Assembly: GCF_000524195.1 (NCBI RefSeq) | Contig: NW_020170611.1 | Span: forward strand, 14,592 to 37,772 | DNA: 23,181 nucleotides | Direction of reading: 5' to 3' | Source: Echinococcus granulosus | Lineage: Eukaryota; Platyhelminthes; Cestoda; Cyclophyllidea; Taeniidae | In this document: positions 18,456 through 23,181 of the stretch, piece by piece | How positions within the stretch are numbered: the first letter of the stretch is position 1 | Layout of the letters: each line of letters begins with the position of its first letter | Program-made: the position numbers and the translations under genes | The notes under the pieces: model-generated | Databases searched by the model: none | Told to the model about the DNA's origin: nothing | What the model saw: only the letters and a program-made list of their open reading frames with translations

Positions 18456-21400
18456 TTCAAATACAGCGAACAATGAAATCTAGAAATTGAAAGGACTATT
18501 GATGGAGTAGTTGCGCATTAGAGTCATATTTATAGGGTCAAAATTTTCCCTAAAAGCACATAAACGCAATTAATTTCACTTTAAATATATTAACGTATTT
18601 TTGCAAGCATATAAACTTCATCTTATTCCAGACCACTTTCCTCTACCTTTTGCATTTCGGTAAAGTAGAGAATAAGGCATTTTTAGCCAATACGAAGTTT
18701 TTGTCTCATTGATTCTCCTTCTCGTATTTGACAGCTGTGATGACCTTCAAATTATACTCTAGTGAGTCACGAAACGAAATCTGGCCACTTTCTTACATTC
18801 AAATCTTATTTCTTAATTTGGATCTTCTCTATTCATTCACTCATTCACTGCATGTTCGGCCCCTATCAACCCCCTGAATGACGTCTTCACTACTCCACAG
18901 CTTTTAAGGGGGGTTTTATTCCAGGAGTAAAATGACCGTCAAATTTATATGGGAAGTTTCTAGGTAGTTCTTTTATGAATGATACCAACTAGATAGTGGT
19001 GGCGATGTCTCTTAACCTAAAAACTCTTTTCCATTTAAGTTGACTTCCAGAATTTTTATAATAGTTACTAATTTGGGCTCGCCTTTAGTTGACCATCATC
19101 GTTGTGGACAAGCTCTCTACATGTGTTGGCAGTCAAGTAGATCTATGACCATTCACAATGCTTTAAATATGTGAGAATGATGACTATTAAGGGATTTTAA
19201 TCTATCTAGGGGCGAATGCTGACTTGGATACTGTACCTGACTATAAATACATCATCTTGAGGAAAGGCTTCGGTTGCCCAAAGTCCTAGCACTTGATTTT
19301 TACAGGTAAGATCCCGATTTCGTTTGTGCCTAAGCAAATAATCACCGGTTTTTAGAAACACAGCATACTTCAGTGTTTCTCGCAACACCTAACAGGAGGC
19401 CTATAAGCACCTTGACCTTATGCGTGTTAAGTCATGCATTTAGTGATGAATGCTAAAAAAATTATTAAGCTAGCAATTCCAGAGGTCTGCCAATAAGTTC
19501 CTTTTAGTTAGCTTTGGCTGCAATTGAATTTATAAAAGCCAGTACATTCTGAAAGACAAATCTATTGCTTATATGTGTTAATATGTATTTTTGAGTCTTT
19601 ACTGAAGTGATAATAAACCCAAGTGATACAGAACAAAATAATGCTAGCTCACTTACGGAGGAGCTAATAGGGTGCTGTCATGGTCAAAAAGTCATGCTGC
19701 GTAGTAAAAGCACAACAATTCACATCTCAACCCACAGATTATCAAATCACTATATTAATGGCAATGCATTTAAGCACTTGTTATCGTTCTGGTAGATCCC
19801 CATAACATTCTGTGTTAAGGCTTCAGCTTTAAAGGGGCAAGTCATTTCTACATCACTTTCAGCCATTATATCTGATCTTTTTTTGGTTTTTCCTCTAGTA
19901 AAATGAAGGGAAATTGGATGGCAACTTAAAGAAGCCGGTTTTAATAATTTAATACGCTTGTATAGTCAACTTTTGCAAAAAAACAAAAAAAGTAAGCGAA
20001 ACTTTGTGCCTTATATAGCAGACCTTAAGTTTTCAAGCAGAATCTAGTTAGGTTCTGGTTTAATAAAGACTATTAATTTTTATAGAAATAGACTTTCGCA
20101 AAATGTGTGCTCTATCTCGATAATTGGGAGAGGAAAATGAAAAGTAAATTTGACAGACCATGATTTGAGACTTTGGGGAGTTATTGAAGCTTCCCCTAAT
20201 AGTGTAAAATCTGTCTCTCTTTTGTCATTTTTTAAAAAAGGAAACATTGTATTTTTTGTCGCAGCATGACGTCAGAGTTGATTTTAGACCATACGCCATG
20301 ATTTGACACATTACTTAACTGTGTATTTGACTACCTGCATTTCTGAGTCTTTGCATGCCGCACAGTTACTTCGCGTTATGGTCTTCGGGTCAAGCTAATA
20401 GTCCCTTAGCTACTCTGTACTTTACGGAGTAGTACATTCCACCACACCACTTTGGCCAATTACGCTTTCAGAGAAGACTTGAGGGCTGCACTTGAGAAAC
20501 TGCTTTCCTCTCTCTGATGAAGGCACATGTATGGATACAACTTAAGATACTACTGCTTTTATGGCATGAGAAGACGTGTCTATTCCCACATTGTGACAGC
20601 TGCACAAGTTTGGATACTGAAATCCTCATAGAATGATTGATGGCAATGTAATACCAATGCTGGAGTCCTTTTAACAGAAGGGGGGGGGGGGTGAGAACTC
20701 GGAGCACCAGAGATTTCTGAAGAAAATATTAGCCGAAATAAACTGACACCTTCGATGCTAGATATTAATGGAATTCTTCTGCAACCTTCCATATGTCATG
20801 CCTTCCAGATAATCTGTATGCTGGTGATTAATACCATCCTGCGCAATTGTATCGCAGTACTTCGAAATAATATTAGTAAAATATTAAGCATGGTCATTAA
20901 CTCAAATTTTGAGCAAAGTAGAATGATCACTTTTCAGAAGGTAAGCAAAATTTTGCAAAATCAGTTATCTTTCTTCCTATTTTAATGCAATCTGTCTTGA
21001 CACATTCACTTGACCTTTCCGGTGTTCTACGATTCCTGCTATCCAGATGCATATGCATTTCTAAGAAGAAATTCTAATTTAAGGGAATTGTTCTTTCAGC
21101 GCCCAGAGAACGTGGCACCCCTTGGTAAAAATTCACTCAGAAATATTGTTTATATCTGCCTCCACACAAGCCTTCTTTCTAATGCCATCTCTGCCAGTGA
21201 TACTCAACTCGAAGGTTATGCCCATCAAATGGGGGTATGCTCAATTTTCCCTCCGTATTCTCTCCAGATATCACTTCCTTTGTTTTGTTATCTTCCGCCT
21301 TTTTTTTGCTGGGCTTATACAAACTTTGGTCTGAAAGGGCCAATTCCAGCAACTCAAGAAAGGTATTAATTGGTACGCATTTGTTTAAGACGACTGGTTG

Positions 21401-22614
21401 CTATTGATGTTTGAGGTTCAATGGCTAAGCCCTTGTCTTTGAGTATAGATGAAATAAAGACGCAATTTTTCATAATTTTCTTCACAGTTCTTAGGCGATA
21501 AATTTAGGTCGAAGTCATATGCGCATCCATAAACCAAGCACAGTTTTTGCGTCAACCCGTGACATATTTGATACAGTAGAAGAGCGTGTGGCTCTTTTTG
21601 AATGGGATTAAAAAAGATTGCTTACCTTTTCGAATTTGAATCTAATATCAAGCCGATTATGGCAGCCCAAAAGTGAGGTCGAGCGTGAGCCCACAACTCT
21701 TGAGCCCGGGTGACCAGTCCCCATTCGTCGAGTTTTGATACAGTGTCACCAGTACAATATTTTGAGTCACTTCTCAAGGCGTGTTAAAACTTTCCATTGA
21801 TAGAGGACAGTCAAGCGTTAGAGTCTACAAGAATTTCTGGACGTGATTGCAAGCAAATTGGGATTGAGCTCGGAGAACTTAAGATTTCAAGCTGTTAAAG
21901 CCCTATAACTTCACACATTTGCCGCAAATTCAAATCTGATGATTCAGTTTGATATGCGTTGCTAAGAGTAATGGGTCAAGCTGACTTCTCAAGTTACTGG
22001 TCCACTCAGGTTTACATTACTATGGTGGTATAGTGCAAAGCTTTAGCTCTGCAGATTCCCATCACTTCTGTACGCAAAGACTATTCTAGCTTAATACTTT
22101 GCCCACCTAAATGCGCCAAGACGAACAAAATGGAATCACTACAGATTTATTTCCCGAATAGCAGCTGTGGTGCATCAATGTGCAGTGCGGTCCCACGTAG
22201 TAGATGTGATCGGATTCATAAAAATACTACATAAACTAGAATTTTTACAGGTTAAGCTGCCGAACTTATTGACAAACATCGGCGGAAGACTGATGAACTG
22301 CCTTCTCTAATAACTTCTCTCAGCCAATGGCGGTATTCATTCAATTTGTAGTTTAGTTAGTTGAATTGGACAGGTGCTTAACTGTCAGCCCATTTCAACC
22401 ATCGCTTACTCAATTTACTACTAATACAGATAAGTCAAATAGGATTGAATCTAGAGGGTCTAGAGCAATAAAAAGTGGAACATTTCGCCTTAAAATTACC
22501 AGAGGATAGCTGTATGAAAAAATTGCCACATCTACCTATCATTTACATCTCCCGTGGATTAATACAAGCAGCATCTCGAGTGGATAAAACAAGGAATTCA
22601 CGCTGTTTAGAGGG
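18456..22614. other. Long non-coding AT-rich region
   Basis: About 4.2 kb without a supported gene. The longest frame (21010-21369, 119 codons) starts at TTG, is hydrophobic and aromatic-rich in its second half and has no recognisable motif. Other frames are shorter. A short imperfect tandem (ATTCATTCACTCATTCACTG) sits at about 18832-18850. The stretch could be intron following the exon-like block at 18181-18384, or intergenic DNA. Confidence 0.5.
20680..20691. repeat. G12 homopolymer run
   Basis: Twelve consecutive G bases in otherwise AT-rich DNA. It would be a C12 tract on the other strand. Such runs are unstable in replication and prone to sequencing length errors. It lies inside spurious minus-strand frames. 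Confidence 0.95.
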
Positions 22615-22622
22615 TATATAAG
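22615..22622 (+). promoter_or_regulatory. Isolated TATA-like box
   Basis: TATATAAG in the context AGAGGGTATATAAGTC is a good TATA match with G/C-rich bases just upstream. No convincing ORF or splice pattern follows before the LTR at 22876, so its function is uncertain. It may be chance in AT-rich DNA. Confidence 0.15.
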
Positions 22623-22871
22623 TCTTTTCAAAGCATTGTCAATATGCGGTGTGAGTGTGGTGGCTGTATATCTTTATTGCTTCAATAGCCAGGCTTTGTT
22701 AAATTGATTTGATTAAAATAAATTCAGCTCAAACCAGACTACTGATAAACGTCATAATACTCAATTCAGTGGACGCAGATACACGCATGATTTGATATCT
22801 CGTAAGTAGATCCTACATAATCTGTCCCACAGTTGTCTTTATTACATTCACTGCTATTATTTTGACAAGCT

Positions 22872-23070
22872 AATTTGGGGCATCCCAAGTCTTTCCTGAA
22901 GTTAAAAGGGATTCATAATACCAGGCCAGAAAATGTATTGCTGAGGCACAGAATGGCTAAGGGTTGTTGTCATGGTCCGGAGGACGCACCTCCCAACTGA
23001 AGTACAATAGCAGAGACTTAGGTGGCCTTAAAGCCAAAATGATGGGTTACACAAACAATATTTACAAATT
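22872..23070 (-). mobile_element. Old solo LTR of the same gypsy family
   Basis: A strongly diverged LTR copy lies at about 22876-23066 (191 bp) in the same orientation as the others. It can be followed along its whole length: GCATCCCAAGTCTTTCCTGA matches the GCGTCCCGAGACTTCCCTGA end, then CAGAAAATGTATT, GGCACAGA, CATGG, GAAGTACAATAG and a TTTACA end. It is flanked by AATT at 22872-22875 and AATT at 23067-23070, consistent with a 4-bp target duplication, though AATT is easy to get by chance in AT-rich DNA. No internal element sequence is attached. Its divergence makes it the oldest of the five copies. Confidence 0.6.
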
Positions 23071-23181
23071 GTAAAAGTTTTTACATTAAATTATAGATTT
23101 TATGTAGACTTACTATAAAAGTGTGCTTTTACCTAATGGGTATCAATAGTATGGGATGGACAATAATCTGGGATGAAAATT

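Noticed and set aside
20468..20792. Two minus-strand frames across the G12 run
   Set aside because: They are overlapping frames forced open by the homopolymer, and no domain is seen.
21010..21369. 119-codon plus-strand open frame
   Set aside because: It has a TTG start, a hydrophobic and aromatic-rich composition without any motif, and no splice context. It is compatible with chance.

Overview
This is a stretch of AT-rich eukaryotic, almost certainly animal, nuclear DNA. It has a 100-N assembly gap, mostly non-coding sequence, decayed LTR retrotransposons and one unmistakable intact gene, a histone H3.3-type CDS at 7197-7607 (+). I found no operons, ribosome-binding sites, CRISPR arrays, rRNAs or convincing tRNAs. 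The short decayed Ty3/gypsy elements and the compact histone gene would suit an invertebrate. A flatworm is my guess, but nothing in the window proves it.

Left part (about 1.6-5.5 kb): one family of Ty3/gypsy LTR retrotransposons on the minus strand. I count five LTR copies of about 190 bp with TG/CA-type ends. Two (1618-1815 and 2410-2599) are the paired LTRs of a roughly 1-kb internally deleted insertion. One (3272-3460) is a solo LTR with a perfect 4-bp target duplication. One (3732-3925) is the 3' LTR of a larger element that still carries a frameshifted reverse transcriptase/RNase H remnant (about 4355-5445). The fifth (22876-23066) is an old solo LTR near the right edge. A polypurine tract next to the LTR and a TGG primer-binding-site start fix the minus-strand orientation.

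Centre (6.7-8.8 kb): a TATA box, an AT-rich leader that may hold a 5'UTR intron, the intronless H3.3 ORF, and a 3' flank with variant polyadenylation hexamers and no replication-type histone stem-loop. The protein matches canonical animal H3.3 as I know it except for valine at position 89, the state found in replication-coupled H3. A CpG-dense block with a perfect splice donor follows at about 8.0-8.8 kb and may be a promoter or first exon of an unseen gene.

Right part (8.8-23.2 kb): AT-rich sequence with a gap, a (GT)13 microsatellite, a G12 run, and several weak coding candidates: a 170-codon open frame, two decayed coding-like blocks at 11.9-13.5 kb, an 84-residue lysine-rich ORF, a 71-residue ORF, and a 204-bp exon-like block with splice sites on both sides. 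None belongs to a family I recognise. I see no clear multi-gene system here. The best leads are the variant H3.3, the retrotransposon family with its deletion derivatives, and the unassigned exon-like blocks.
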